Of a stretch of DNA of 48,205 bases, positions 32,634-42,005 are shown piece by piece. Every line of letters starts with the position of its first letter. Within the stretch, counting starts at the first letter, position 1. The notes under the pieces were generated by a model. That model was given only the letters and a program-made list of their open reading frames with translations. It ran no database searches and was not told the origin of the DNA. A program made the translations under genes and the position numbers. This stretch comes from Flavobacteriaceae bacterium (GTDB taxonomy: Bacteria; Bacteroidota; Bacteroidia; Flavobacteriales; Flavobacteriaceae): contig NZUH01000027.1 in the NCBI GenBank assembly GCA_002697255.1, forward strand, positions 8,283 through 56,487, read 5' to 3'.

Positions 32634-33140
32634 TTACCATTTAGCCAATGACGCGTTAAAAACATCTTGAGTTATTCTTTCAAAAATCTCTTCCAAAGCT
32701 GTATCCTTTTGAGTACCGATCAATTGAGCATTTCCAGGGTAATCATAATAAAATGAAAACCTTTTTTCAAAATCTGCTTCTGAATCTTTAACATCAAAAA
32801 ATCTTACATTAACAGCTACGGTTAATCTATTTTGAGCTGCAGTGTTATTTGCAGTTGCAGTAGTCGGTGAAATTCTGTATTCTACAATTTCACCTTCATA
32901 AATCAAATCACCATTTGATTTTACTAGATCCAAACTCGTTTGATTAATTAAAAGATCAATAAGTGTATTTGTAAAATCACGTTCTATTCCAGGCTCAACA
33001 AGCGGAGCATTATTTTGAAAATAATTTACCTGAAATGAATTTGTTTCAGCAGAAATTGACGCCCCAGTTAGGCTATATTTAACGCTACAATTACTTAAAA
33101 TTGTAAACATCAAAATACATAAAATTTTTTTTGATCGCAT
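32634..33140 (-). CDS. lptE: LPS assembly lipoprotein LptE-like
   Basis: Lipobox TILSNCSVKYSLTGASI; NYFQNNAPLVEPGIERDFTNTL; position next to sigma-54 activator and secG. Confidence 0.83.
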   Translation of the reverse strand: MRSKKILCILMFTILSNCSVKYSLTGASISAETNSFQVNYFQNNAPLVEPGIERDFTNTLIDLLINQTSLDLVKSNGDLIYEGEIVEYRISPTTATANNTAAQNRLTVAVNVRFFDVKDSEADFEKRFSFYYDYPGNAQLIGTQKDTALEEIFERITQDVFNASLAKW

Positions 33141-34391
33141 CTATTGTAAATTATATTGTTTAATTTTTCTGTACAATGTTCTCTCACTTATTCCTAATTC
33201 GTTAGCAGCTAATTTTCTTTTACCATCATGCTTATTGAGAGATTTTTTTATCAATTCTAATTCTTGATCCTGGATTGATAGTGATTCGATGGCTTTCACT
33301 TCTTGAATATAGTTAAAATCAGTACTATACCCTTCTTCATTAATATTATTTTTGTTATTTTTTACCTCTAATATTTCAACATTTTTATCATTTGAAACAC
33401 TTTCTTCATTGTAAACTTTATTAATTAATTTTTCATTATTCTTTTTAAATTCACTTAAATTATTAGTTTGCATCAATTCAAGTGTTAATTTTTTCAAATC
33501 ATTAAGATCAGCCTTCATATCAAAAAGAATTTTATATAAAATTTCTCTTTCATTATTAAAATCAGATTCTTCTTTGGTTTTAGAAATTACAGCTGGAAGA
33601 TTAGTGTTTAAGTTTGGTAAATAATCTTTTAAAACACTCTTGCTAATTATTCTATTCTTTTCTAAAACGGATAATTGCTCAGCTATATTTTTTAGCTGCC
33701 TTACATTCCCTCTCCATTGATAAACTTCAATAGTTTTTATTGCCTCTTCTTCTAGTCTTATAGTTGGCATATTATATTTTTTCCCAAAATCTGAGCAAAA
33801 TTTCCTGAATAATAAATGAATATCCTCAGCCCTATTTCTTAGAGGAGGTAAATTTATTTCAACAGTACTGAGTCGATAATACAGATCTTCCCTGAATTTG
33901 TTTTTTTTAATTGCTTCAGTCATGTTAACATTAGTAGCGGCAACAATCCTTACATTAGTTTTTTGGACTTTACTTGAGCCTACTTTTATAAATTCACCAT
34001 TTTCTAAAACTCTCAATAGTCTTACCTGTGTGGTTAAAGGCAGTTCACCTACTTCATCTAAAAAAATTGTTCCTCCGTCAGCAACTTCAAAATAACCAGC
34101 TCTGCTTTGCGTAGCTCCTGTAAATGCTCCTTTTTCATGACCAAATAATTCGCTGTCAATAGTCCCCTCTGGAATTGCTCCACAATTTACTGCTATAAAT
34201 TTTGAATGTTTTCTATGCGAAAGCTGGTGGGCAATTTTAGGAAAAACTTCTTTTCCAACTCCGCTTTCTCCAGTTATTAGAACAGAAATATCGGTTGGAG
34301 CTACTTGAATAGTTTTTTCTAAAGCACGATTTAGGCCAACAGAATTTCCGATAATTTCAAATCTTTGTTTTATTGTCTGTAATGAAATCAT
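33141..34391 (-). CDS. Sigma-54-interacting transcriptional activator without receiver domain
   Basis: GESGVGKEVFPKIAHQLS, GAFTGA loop, GGTIFLDEVGELPL, C-terminal Fis-type HTH KLAANELGISERTLYRKIKQY. Confidence 0.93.
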   Translation of the reverse strand: MISLQTIKQRFEIIGNSVGLNRALEKTIQVAPTDISVLITGESGVGKEVFPKIAHQLSHRKHSKFIAVNCGAIPEGTIDSELFGHEKGAFTGATQSRAGYFEVADGGTIFLDEVGELPLTTQVRLLRVLENGEFIKVGSSKVQKTNVRIVAATNVNMTEAIKKNKFREDLYYRLSTVEINLPPLRNRAEDIHLLFRKFCSDFGKKYNMPTIRLEEEAIKTIEVYQWRGNVRQLKNIAEQLSVLEKNRIISKSVLKDYLPNLNTNLPAVISKTKEESDFNNEREILYKILFDMKADLNDLKKLTLELMQTNNLSEFKKNNEKLINKVYNEESVSNDKNVEILEVKNNKNNINEEGYSTDFNYIQEVKAIESLSIQDQELELIKKSLNKHDGKRKLAANELGISERTLYRKIKQYNLQ

Positions 34392-34393
34392 AA

Positions 34394-35845
34394 TTAATTA
34401 TTTTTTGAAAAACCAGTTGCAAACCCAACAAGTGTTGCGCTTGTACAGTTACTAATTTTTACATTTACAAATTCTCCAATTTTATAATTTTCTTTAGGGA
34501 AGACCACTGTTGTGTTTTGTTGATTTCTTCCTGCCCAGTGTAAATCTGATTTTTTTGATTCTTTTTCTATTAATACTTCTACGGTCTTTCCGATAAACTC
34601 CCTACTTCTGAATAGGCTGTGTTTAAGTTGTAGTTCAACAATTTCACTTAGTCTTCTGCTTTTAATTTTTTCTTCGATATTATCGTGGAGTTTTTTTGCT
34701 GCAGGAGTTCCAGGTCTCTCTGAATATTTAAACATGTATCCAAAAGAATATTTAACCTCATCCATCAGACTTAAAGTATCCATATGATCATTTTCAGTTT
34801 CATTTGGAAATCCAGTAATCATATCATGACTTATACTGCAATCAGGAATAATCTTATATATATTTTTAATTAGTTCTAAATATTCCTTTCTACTGTGTTG
34901 TCTATTCATAGCTTTCAAAATATTATCACTACCACTTTGAACAGGTAAATGAATATAATTACAAATATTTTCATATTTAGACATAACCTTTATAACATCT
35001 AAAGACATATCTTGAGGGTTAGAAGTTGAGAATCTAATTCTTATTTTTGGTTGAGATAGAGCACACATTTCCAATAATTTAGAGAAACTTATAGACGATG
35101 CTTGTTGGATTTCACTTGCTTTTGAAAAATCTTTTTTAAGCCCTCCGCCAAACCATAGATAGCTGTCTACATTTTGGCCAAGTAATGTAACCTCTTTAAA
35201 ACCTTTTTCATTAAGTTCGTTAAGTTCATTAATAATTGATTGGGGATCTCGACTTCTTTCTCTTCCTCTAGTAAATGGTACTACACAAAAAGTACACATA
35301 TTATCACATCCTCTTGTAATCGAAATAAAAGCATTTACACCATTTGAATTGATTCTTGTGGGAGATATATCTCCGTATGTTTCATCCTTGGATAATATTA
35401 CATTAACCGCAGCTTTCCCATCTTCAACATCATTAAGTAAATTGGGAAGGTCTTTATATGCGTCTGGTCCAACTACCATATCCACAATTTTTTCTTCTTC
35501 TAAAAATTTGTGTTTCAATCTCTCAGCCATACACCCTAATACTCCTACTTTTACTTTTGAGTTAGTTCTTTTTACTCTGTTAAACTTTTCCAGTCTTTTT
35601 CTTACAGTTAGTTCTGCCTTTTCTCTAATCGAACAAGTATTTACAAGTATTAAATCAGCTTGATACATGTTTTCAGTTGTCTTATAACCATTCTTTGAAA
35701 GAATTGAAGCTACAATTTCACTATCACTGAAATTCATTGCACATCCGTAGCTTTCCAAATACACGGATTTAGATTTTGAAACTGAGTTATTATCTTCAAT
35801 TACTAATGTATCTCCATTAAATTTATATGGATTTTTTTCGCTCAT
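34394..35845 (-). CDS. miaB: tRNA-2-methylthio-N6-dimethylallyladenosine synthase
   Basis: YLESYGCAMNFSDSEIVASIL, CDNMCTFCVVPFTRGRERSR, TRAM; start moved from 35899 to MSEKNPYKF. Confidence 0.95.
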   Translation of the reverse strand: MSEKNPYKFNGDTLVIEDNNSVSKSKSVYLESYGCAMNFSDSEIVASILSKNGYKTTENMYQADLILVNTCSIREKAELTVRKRLEKFNRVKRTNSKVKVGVLGCMAERLKHKFLEEEKIVDMVVGPDAYKDLPNLLNDVEDGKAAVNVILSKDETYGDISPTRINSNGVNAFISITRGCDNMCTFCVVPFTRGRERSRDPQSIINELNELNEKGFKEVTLLGQNVDSYLWFGGGLKKDFSKASEIQQASSISFSKLLEMCALSQPKIRIRFSTSNPQDMSLDVIKVMSKYENICNYIHLPVQSGSDNILKAMNRQHSRKEYLELIKNIYKIIPDCSISHDMITGFPNETENDHMDTLSLMDEVKYSFGYMFKYSERPGTPAAKKLHDNIEEKIKSRRLSEIVELQLKHSLFRSREFIGKTVEVLIEKESKKSDLHWAGRNQQNTTVVFPKENYKIGEFVNVKISNCTSATLVGFATGFSKNN

Positions 35846-35935
35846 GGTTAAATAATCGATTAAACACGCAAATATATTAAAAATACGACAATTTGTCATG
35901 CTAATAAAATCAACTTTTTTTTTATGGCTTAATTT

Positions 35936-35971
35936 TTGAAACTAACATTATGAAAAAAAAATCTACATTTG
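35936..35971 (+). promoter_or_regulatory. Possible promoter for topA
   Basis: TACATTTG (35964-35971) matches TAnnTTTG; nearest TTG at 35936 gives a long 25-nt spacer. Confidence 0.35.
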
Positions 35972-35989
35972 TACACTTAAAATCTAAAA

Positions 35990-38455
35990 ATGGCAGATAA
36001 TTTAGTTATAGTTGAGTCACCCGCGAAAGCAAAAACAATAGAAAAGTTTCTAGGTAGTAATTTTAAAGTTGCGTCTAGTTTTGGTCATATTTCAGACTTG
36101 CCTTCAAAAAATATTGGTATTGATGTTAATGACAATTTTAAGCCTAGTTATGAAATTTCAACTGACAAAAAATCCATTGTAAAAAAATTACGTGACTTAG
36201 CTAAAAAATCAAAAACCGTTTGGTTGGCCAGTGATGAAGATAGAGAGGGTGAAGCAATTGCCTGGCATTTGTTTAGAACTCTAAAATTAGATGAAAATTC
36301 GACTAAAAGAATTGTTTTTAATGAAATAACTAAATCAGCAATTACACATGCGATCAGTAACCCAAGATCTATCAATTATAATCTTGTTGACGCTCAGCAA
36401 GCTAGAAGAATATTGGATAGGATAGTCGGTTACGAATTATCACCTGTTCTTTGGAGAAAGGTTAAGGGAGGTTTATCAGCTGGGCGAGTTCAATCTGTTG
36501 CTGTTAGACTCTTAGTCGAAAAGGAAAGAGAAATTAGAAATCATGAATCATTATCTAAATTTAGGGTCGAAGGAATTTTTGAAAATAGTAACAACAAAGA
36601 TTTTACAGCTAAATTTTCTAAAGAATTTAATTCTAAAGATGAGGCTGAAAATTTCCTCAAAAGTATGATTGGTACTTCTTTTAATGTTTCAGAAATATCA
36701 AAGAAGCCTTTAACAAAATCTGCTCCAGCTCCTTTTACAACTTCTACACTCCAACAAGAAGCTTCAAGAAAATTATCATTTCCTGTTGGAAAAACTATGA
36801 GTACCGCTCAGAGACTATATGAATCAGGACATATTACTTACATGAGAACGGACAGTGTTAACTTATCATCACTTGCACTGGAAGAGGCAAAGAAAAAAGT
36901 TATTAGTCTCTTTGGTGAGTCTTACTCAAATCCAAAAAATTACAATACAAAATCAAAAAGTGCTCAGCAAGCGCATGAAGCAGTAAGACCAACTAATTTT
37001 TCAATATCCCCAGAGAGTATTTCCGACTATGATCAGAAAAGATTATATAATTTAATTCTAAACAGAACATTGGCTTCTCAGATGATGCCTGCTAAATTAG
37101 AGAAAACAAATATTAAAATTTCTAACTCTAAAAATGATGATTTATTTTATGCAAGTGGTCAGGTTATAAAATTTGATGGTTATTTAAAACTCTATCAGGT
37201 TTCAAAGGATGATTCTGCTAATGAGGAGGACGGTATTTTACCCAACTTTACTGAAAAAGAAGTATTAAATATGAAGAATTTATATTCTTTACAAAAATTT
37301 AGTAGACCTCCTTACAGATATTCAGAAGCTTCACTTGTTAAAAAATTAGAGGAGCTTGGCATTGGTAGACCATCTACATATGCTCCTACAATTTCTACAA
37401 TTCAGAATAGAAAATATGTAGATAAAGGCTCAACTGAGCCCAAGGTAAGAGATTTGATAAAATTATCAATTATAGATAATAAAATAAAGGAAGAAAAATT
37501 GACCGAAAAATTCGGATCAGACAAGGGGAAACTTATACCTACTGATATAGGAATGATAGTTACGGACTTTTTGATTAATCATTTCAAAAATATAATGGAT
37601 TACAATTTTACTGCAAGGGTCGAAGAAGATTTTGATAGCATTGCAGACGGAAAGAAAGAATGGACAGAAATGATGAAAAATTTTTATGATAATTTTCACC
37701 CTATTGTGGAAGATGTTCAAAAAAATGCCACTAGAGAAAGCGGAAAGAGAGTTTTAGGCATGCATCCTGAAAGCGGTAAGGAAATTAGTGTTAGACTTGG
37801 AAAATTTGGTCCCATGGTTCAGATTGGGACTGTTGAAGATGAGGAAAAACCAAAGTTTGCTAGCTTGCCTTTAGATTTACAAATTGAATCAGTTAGTCTA
37901 GATGAGGCATTATTGCTTTTTCAGCTTCCTAGGGATATTGGTAAGGTTAACGGTGAAATGGTTGTCGCTAATAACGGCAGATATGGTCCTTATATAAAAT
38001 TTGGAAAAAAATTCATATCTATTCCTATCGGAAAATCACCAACTTCTATTTCTTTAAATGAAGCAAAAATCTTAATTGATGAAAAGCAAAAAGCTGATGC
38101 TCCAATTCACATATATGAAAATATGGACGTACAGAAAGGAAAAGGGAAATTTGGACCCTACATTAAATGGAATAACATGTTTATTAATGTTGGAAAGAAT
38201 TATGATTGGGATAATTTAAGCAAAGAAGAAATCGAAGAATTAATTGAGGACAAAAAGAGAAAAGAAAGAGAAAAAATTATTCACAATTGGGAAGATGAAG
38301 GTATTAAAATAGAAAAAGGTAGATGGGGTAAATTTTATCTCGTAAAGTCAAATAAACGTATTCTCTTAGATAAAAATTTAGACGTTGAATCACTGGATTT
38401 AACTAAGGCAAAAGAATTATATCAGGCCAATTCGCCAAAAAAAACTAAGAAGTAA
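35990..38455 (+). CDS. topA: DNA topoisomerase I
   Basis: NLVIVESPAKAKTIEKFLG, ASDEDREGEAIAWHL, YMRTDSVNLS, repeated C-terminal GRYGPYIKFGKKFI modules. Confidence 0.96.
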   Translation: MADNLVIVESPAKAKTIEKFLGSNFKVASSFGHISDLPSKNIGIDVNDNFKPSYEISTDKKSIVKKLRDLAKKSKTVWLASDEDREGEAIAWHLFRTLKLDENSTKRIVFNEITKSAITHAISNPRSINYNLVDAQQARRILDRIVGYELSPVLWRKVKGGLSAGRVQSVAVRLLVEKEREIRNHESLSKFRVEGIFENSNNKDFTAKFSKEFNSKDEAENFLKSMIGTSFNVSEISKKPLTKSAPAPFTTSTLQQEASRKLSFPVGKTMSTAQRLYESGHITYMRTDSVNLSSLALEEAKKKVISLFGESYSNPKNYNTKSKSAQQAHEAVRPTNFSISPESISDYDQKRLYNLILNRTLASQMMPAKLEKTNIKISNSKNDDLFYASGQVIKFDGYLKLYQVSKDDSANEEDGILPNFTEKEVLNMKNLYSLQKFSRPPYRYSEASLVKKLEELGIGRPSTYAPTISTIQNRKYVDKGSTEPKVRDLIKLSIIDNKIKEEKLTEKFGSDKGKLIPTDIGMIVTDFLINHFKNIMDYNFTARVEEDFDSIADGKKEWTEMMKNFYDNFHPIVEDVQKNATRESGKRVLGMHPESGKEISVRLGKFGPMVQIGTVEDEEKPKFASLPLDLQIESVSLDEALLLFQLPRDIGKVNGEMVVANNGRYGPYIKFGKKFISIPIGKSPTSISLNEAKILIDEKQKADAPIHIYENMDVQKGKGKFGPYIKWNNMFINVGKNYDWDNLSKEEIEELIEDKKRKEREKIIHNWEDEGIKIEKGRWGKFYLVKSNKRILLDKNLDVESLDLTKAKELYQANSPKKTKK

Positions 38456-38460
38456 ATATC

Positions 38461-39648
38461 ATGGACTCTGATTTTTTGACATCACCATTTGACAATTTAT
38501 TAACGCCAGTTGATGACCATCTTATTGTTCATAACGAGCTGATGTCTTCCTTAATTCTTGGAAATAGAATCAAAATTCATACTGCAAAAAATGGTATTCC
38601 AGATTTAGATAATTTTGATTTGGCTATTATTGGTGTTTCAGAAAATAGAAATTCAGTAGAATATCTTGGTGATAAATTAAATTTAAATGAAATAAGAAAG
38701 TCTTTCTACAATCTTTATCCTGGAAATTGGTCCAAAAACATATTAGATATGGGTAATTTAATCCATGGTAATGAAATAAAGGAGACTTATAGTAGACTAG
38801 TTTCTCTGTTAACAATTCTTTTTGAAAAGAAAATCATCCCAATCATAATAGGAGGGAGCCAAGATTTATTATATGCAAATTATAGAGCTTATGATGAATA
38901 TAAAAACACTGTAAATATTGTTAATGTTGATTCAAATTTTGATCTGGGTGATTCATCAAAACCGATAAATAATTTAAGTTATTTAGGTAAAATCATTTTG
39001 GATAAACCTCATAATTTATTCAACTACTCAAATTTAGGATATCAAACTTATCATAATTCTCAAGAAGAAATAGATTTAATGGAAAGTTTATATTTTGAAG
39101 CATACAGAGTTGGTGAGGTATGTGCAAATATTAGTATTGCCGAGCCAGTCTTAAGAGATGCTGACATAGTTGGTGTAGATTTAAAGTCAATTAAAGCATC
39201 TGAATTAAGTTCAAGGCAAAAATTTTCTCCAAACGGCTTTGACGGTAAAGAAATATGTGCAATCAGCCGGTATGCCGGAATTAGTAATAAGGTCTCTTCT
39301 TTTGGTGTTTACGAATATAAATCATCAAATGAAGATGAAATAACAGAAGCTTTAATTTCTCAAATTATTTGGTATTTTATTGAAGGAGTTAATTGTAGAA
39401 TAAAAGATTCTGATTTTGATAATGAAGATGATTACAATAGGTTTACTGTCATTGTTGACGATTATGAAATGGTATTTTATAAAAATAAAATTACTTCAAG
39501 ATGGTGGATTGAAATTTTATCTGGACAATTAAATACTAAACTTAAGGGAACTGCGTTATTACCGTGTACAAGCAGTGATTATGAGTCTGCTAAAAACGGT
39601 ATTATACCTGATAGATGGTTCAAAGCAGTTAAAAAAAATGTTCTTTAA
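38461..39648 (+). CDS. Arginase/formimidoylglutamase-fold protein with degenerate metal site
   Basis: PIIIGGSQDLLYANYRAY, NIVNVDSNFDLGDS, VGVDLKSIK occupy the arginase GGxH, DxHxD and DxD positions; sits between topA and gldK. Confidence 0.75.
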   Translation: MDSDFLTSPFDNLLTPVDDHLIVHNELMSSLILGNRIKIHTAKNGIPDLDNFDLAIIGVSENRNSVEYLGDKLNLNEIRKSFYNLYPGNWSKNILDMGNLIHGNEIKETYSRLVSLLTILFEKKIIPIIIGGSQDLLYANYRAYDEYKNTVNIVNVDSNFDLGDSSKPINNLSYLGKIILDKPHNLFNYSNLGYQTYHNSQEEIDLMESLYFEAYRVGEVCANISIAEPVLRDADIVGVDLKSIKASELSSRQKFSPNGFDGKEICAISRYAGISNKVSSFGVYEYKSSNEDEITEALISQIIWYFIEGVNCRIKDSDFDNEDDYNRFTVIVDDYEMVFYKNKITSRWWIEILSGQLNTKLKGTALLPCTSSDYESAKNGIIPDRWFKAVKKNVL

Positions 39649-39669
39649 ATTAAAAAATAATTTGGTTAT

Positions 39670-39727
39670 GGTAAATTTACAATTTGTTTATTTAAATTTA
39701 TATGGGTAAGTTTACCGGACTTTTTTT
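39670..39727 (+). promoter_or_regulatory. Inverted repeat plus T-tract in the gldK leader
   Basis: GGTAAATTTAC (39670-39680) pairs with GTAAGTTTACC (39706-39716) with one G:U; followed by ggac and T7. Confidence 0.4.
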
Positions 39728-39742
39728 ACAAGTTAACACGTT

Positions 39743-41410
39743 ATGAAAAAAATATTTTACATTCTTATTTCCATACTTATCACATATAGTTGTGGGTCAA
39801 ATGGTCCTGCAGGCAAATCTAAAGGGGAGCTTGTAGGTATTAAGGGTAAGAAATACTTCACTGAAAAACCTTATGGTATGGTTTTAGTACCTGGAGGATC
39901 TTTTATCATGGGAAAATCAGACGATGATTTACCTTCAATTCAAGATGCCCCAACTAAAACTGTTACTGTAAGATCTTTTTATATGGATGAAACAGAAATT
40001 ACAAATTCAGAGTATAGACAATTTGTTAGATGGGTTAGAGACTCTGTGATTAGAACAAGACTAGCTGAATTTGCTTCTGGAATTGATGACATTGAAGATG
40101 CAATGTATCCTTTTATGTATAAATCAGAAAAAGAATTGCTTGCTAGTGAAGACGATAACAACAGTGATGAGAATGTTTACAATTACAATTTAAATAATAA
40201 CAATAAGACATTAGATTGGGATATTGAACTTGTTGGTATAGGCCCAACTTACAATAATCCAAAAGGAACTTATGATAAAAGTTTATGGCCTCATGAAGAT
40301 TATGCTGCTGTGATGGATGAATTTCTTCTTTCCAAGGACGAGATTTTTAACGAAATGAAATTTGCCTGGAATGTTGAGAAGTTTTTATTCAAAAATAAAT
40401 TTTCTAATATTTCTGGACAAAATGGATATTTAGCTAAAATTGAAGAGGTAAAAAGAAAAGAAATTGAACAAATTTATGAACAAATGCAAACTGATGGTGG
40501 AATTGACGAAGTAACCCAACCAGGTTCTGTTCCGACATTTGTCTATTATGAAAAGAGAGATCCAAACGATCCTAATTCCGGTTTTACTGATGAGATCGAA
40601 AAAACTGTAAGGGTTACAGAAAGTTATTTACATGAAAAGTGGCCAAGCTCTAAAAGAAGTAAATTTATAAAGGAAGTTCCTGTTCCGATTTATCCTGATA
40701 CTACTGTTTGGATGAGGGATTTTAATTATTCCTATAATGAACCAATGCACAATGATTATTTTTGGCATGATGCGTACAACGATTACCCTGTTGTAGGCGT
40801 TACTTGGCATCAAGCCAAAGCTTTTTGTGAATGGAGAACTAAAACCAAAAATGATTATCAAAAAACTAAGAAAAAGAAAAGTTTAGTTCCGGAGTTTAGA
40901 CTTCCAACCGAGGCTGAGTGGGAGTATGCTGCTAGAGGAGGCTTGCAAGGAGCGATGTATCCTTGGGGAGGTCCTTATACTAAGAATGACAGAGGATGTT
41001 TTATGGCTAATTTTAAACCAATGCGAGGAGATTATGCGGTTGATCAGGCATTATACACGGTTGAAGCTAATGCATATGATCCAAATGGTTACAGTTTATA
41101 TAACATGTCAGGAAATGTATCTGAATGGATTGATTCTTCGTATGAAGCTGAAGCTTACGAGTTTTCATCAAGTATAAATCCGAGTGTTAATAATACTGAG
41201 AACAAGTTAAAAGTAGTTAGAGGTGGTTCATGGAAAGACGTAAAGTATTTCTTGCAGGTTAGTTCTAGAGATTATGAGTACGCATCAAGAGCTAGAAGTT
41301 ATATTGGCTTTAGAACTGTTCATGATTATCTCGGCGCTGATATGACCGCAAATGCTATGACAAATTCAACAACAAAAAAAAATAATAATAAAAGAAGTTC
41401 AATAAAATAG
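39743..41410 (+). CDS. gldK: Gliding motility / T9SS lipoprotein GldK (FGE-sulfatase domain)
   Basis: Lipobox ITYSCGSN; GMVLVPGGSFIMG, FRLPTEAEWEYAARGG, YNMSGNVSEW, VVRGGSWKD. Confidence 0.95.
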   Translation: MKKIFYILISILITYSCGSNGPAGKSKGELVGIKGKKYFTEKPYGMVLVPGGSFIMGKSDDDLPSIQDAPTKTVTVRSFYMDETEITNSEYRQFVRWVRDSVIRTRLAEFASGIDDIEDAMYPFMYKSEKELLASEDDNNSDENVYNYNLNNNNKTLDWDIELVGIGPTYNNPKGTYDKSLWPHEDYAAVMDEFLLSKDEIFNEMKFAWNVEKFLFKNKFSNISGQNGYLAKIEEVKRKEIEQIYEQMQTDGGIDEVTQPGSVPTFVYYEKRDPNDPNSGFTDEIEKTVRVTESYLHEKWPSSKRSKFIKEVPVPIYPDTTVWMRDFNYSYNEPMHNDYFWHDAYNDYPVVGVTWHQAKAFCEWRTKTKNDYQKTKKKKSLVPEFRLPTEAEWEYAARGGLQGAMYPWGGPYTKNDRGCFMANFKPMRGDYAVDQALYTVEANAYDPNGYSLYNMSGNVSEWIDSSYEAEAYEFSSSINPSVNNTENKLKVVRGGSWKDVKYFLQVSSRDYEYASRARSYIGFRTVHDYLGADMTANAMTNSTTKKNNNKRSSIK

Positions 41411-41434
41411 ATTTAAAAATATAAAAATTAGATT

Positions 41435-41971
41435 ATGAGATTACTTAATAAAACACAAATGAATTTTGCCTACGGAATGGGTGCTGCTGTTGTAATTATT
41501 GGTGCCTTAATGAAAATTACACATTTTCAGTTTGGATTCTTAACCGGTAATTTAATGTTAACCATTGGACTGGTAACAGAAGCTATTATTTTTGCACTTT
41601 CAGCGTTTGATCCACCAGGTGAAGACTACGACTGGGAGTTAGCATTTCCTGAGTTAAAAGGTGGTAAATCAAAACCAGGTGAAAAAATGCCAGATGTTGA
41701 TGTTGAAGGTATGCTTTCTAAAAAAGTTGATGAAATGCTTCAAAAAGCAAAATTAGATCAAGAAGTTGTCTCAAGTCTTACTAAGAGTATAAAAGATTTT
41801 GAAACTTCTGCTAAATCAGGAGCTGATAATGCAACTGAGTTGGTTAAAATCAATAAAGAGTTTGCTGATAATGCTAGTAAACTTACAGAGCAAATGGAAT
41901 CTTTAGCTTCTAATTTAGAAGCATTAAATAATGTTTATGGTGGTGTTTTAAATGCTATGAATAAAAAATAA
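41435..41971 (+). CDS. gldL: Gliding motility / T9SS motor protein GldL
   Basis: Two N-terminal TM segments NFAYGMGAAVVIIGALMKITHFQFGFLTGNLMLTIGLVTEAIIFALSAFDPP, then coiled-coil. Confidence 0.95.
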   Translation: MRLLNKTQMNFAYGMGAAVVIIGALMKITHFQFGFLTGNLMLTIGLVTEAIIFALSAFDPPGEDYDWELAFPELKGGKSKPGEKMPDVDVEGMLSKKVDEMLQKAKLDQEVVSSLTKSIKDFETSAKSGADNATELVKINKEFADNASKLTEQMESLASNLEALNNVYGGVLNAMNKK

Positions 41972-42005
41972 TATTGTTTTTTTTATAATACTTAAATAAA
42001 AAAAT

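Noticed and set aside
35349-35663. 104-aa ORF opposite miaB
   Set aside because: Shadow ORF without a start context or motif; miaB is unambiguous.
40926-41177. Plus-strand 83-aa ORF in another frame inside gldK
   Set aside because: Overlaps the conserved FGE-sulfatase region in gldK's frame; no independent evidence.
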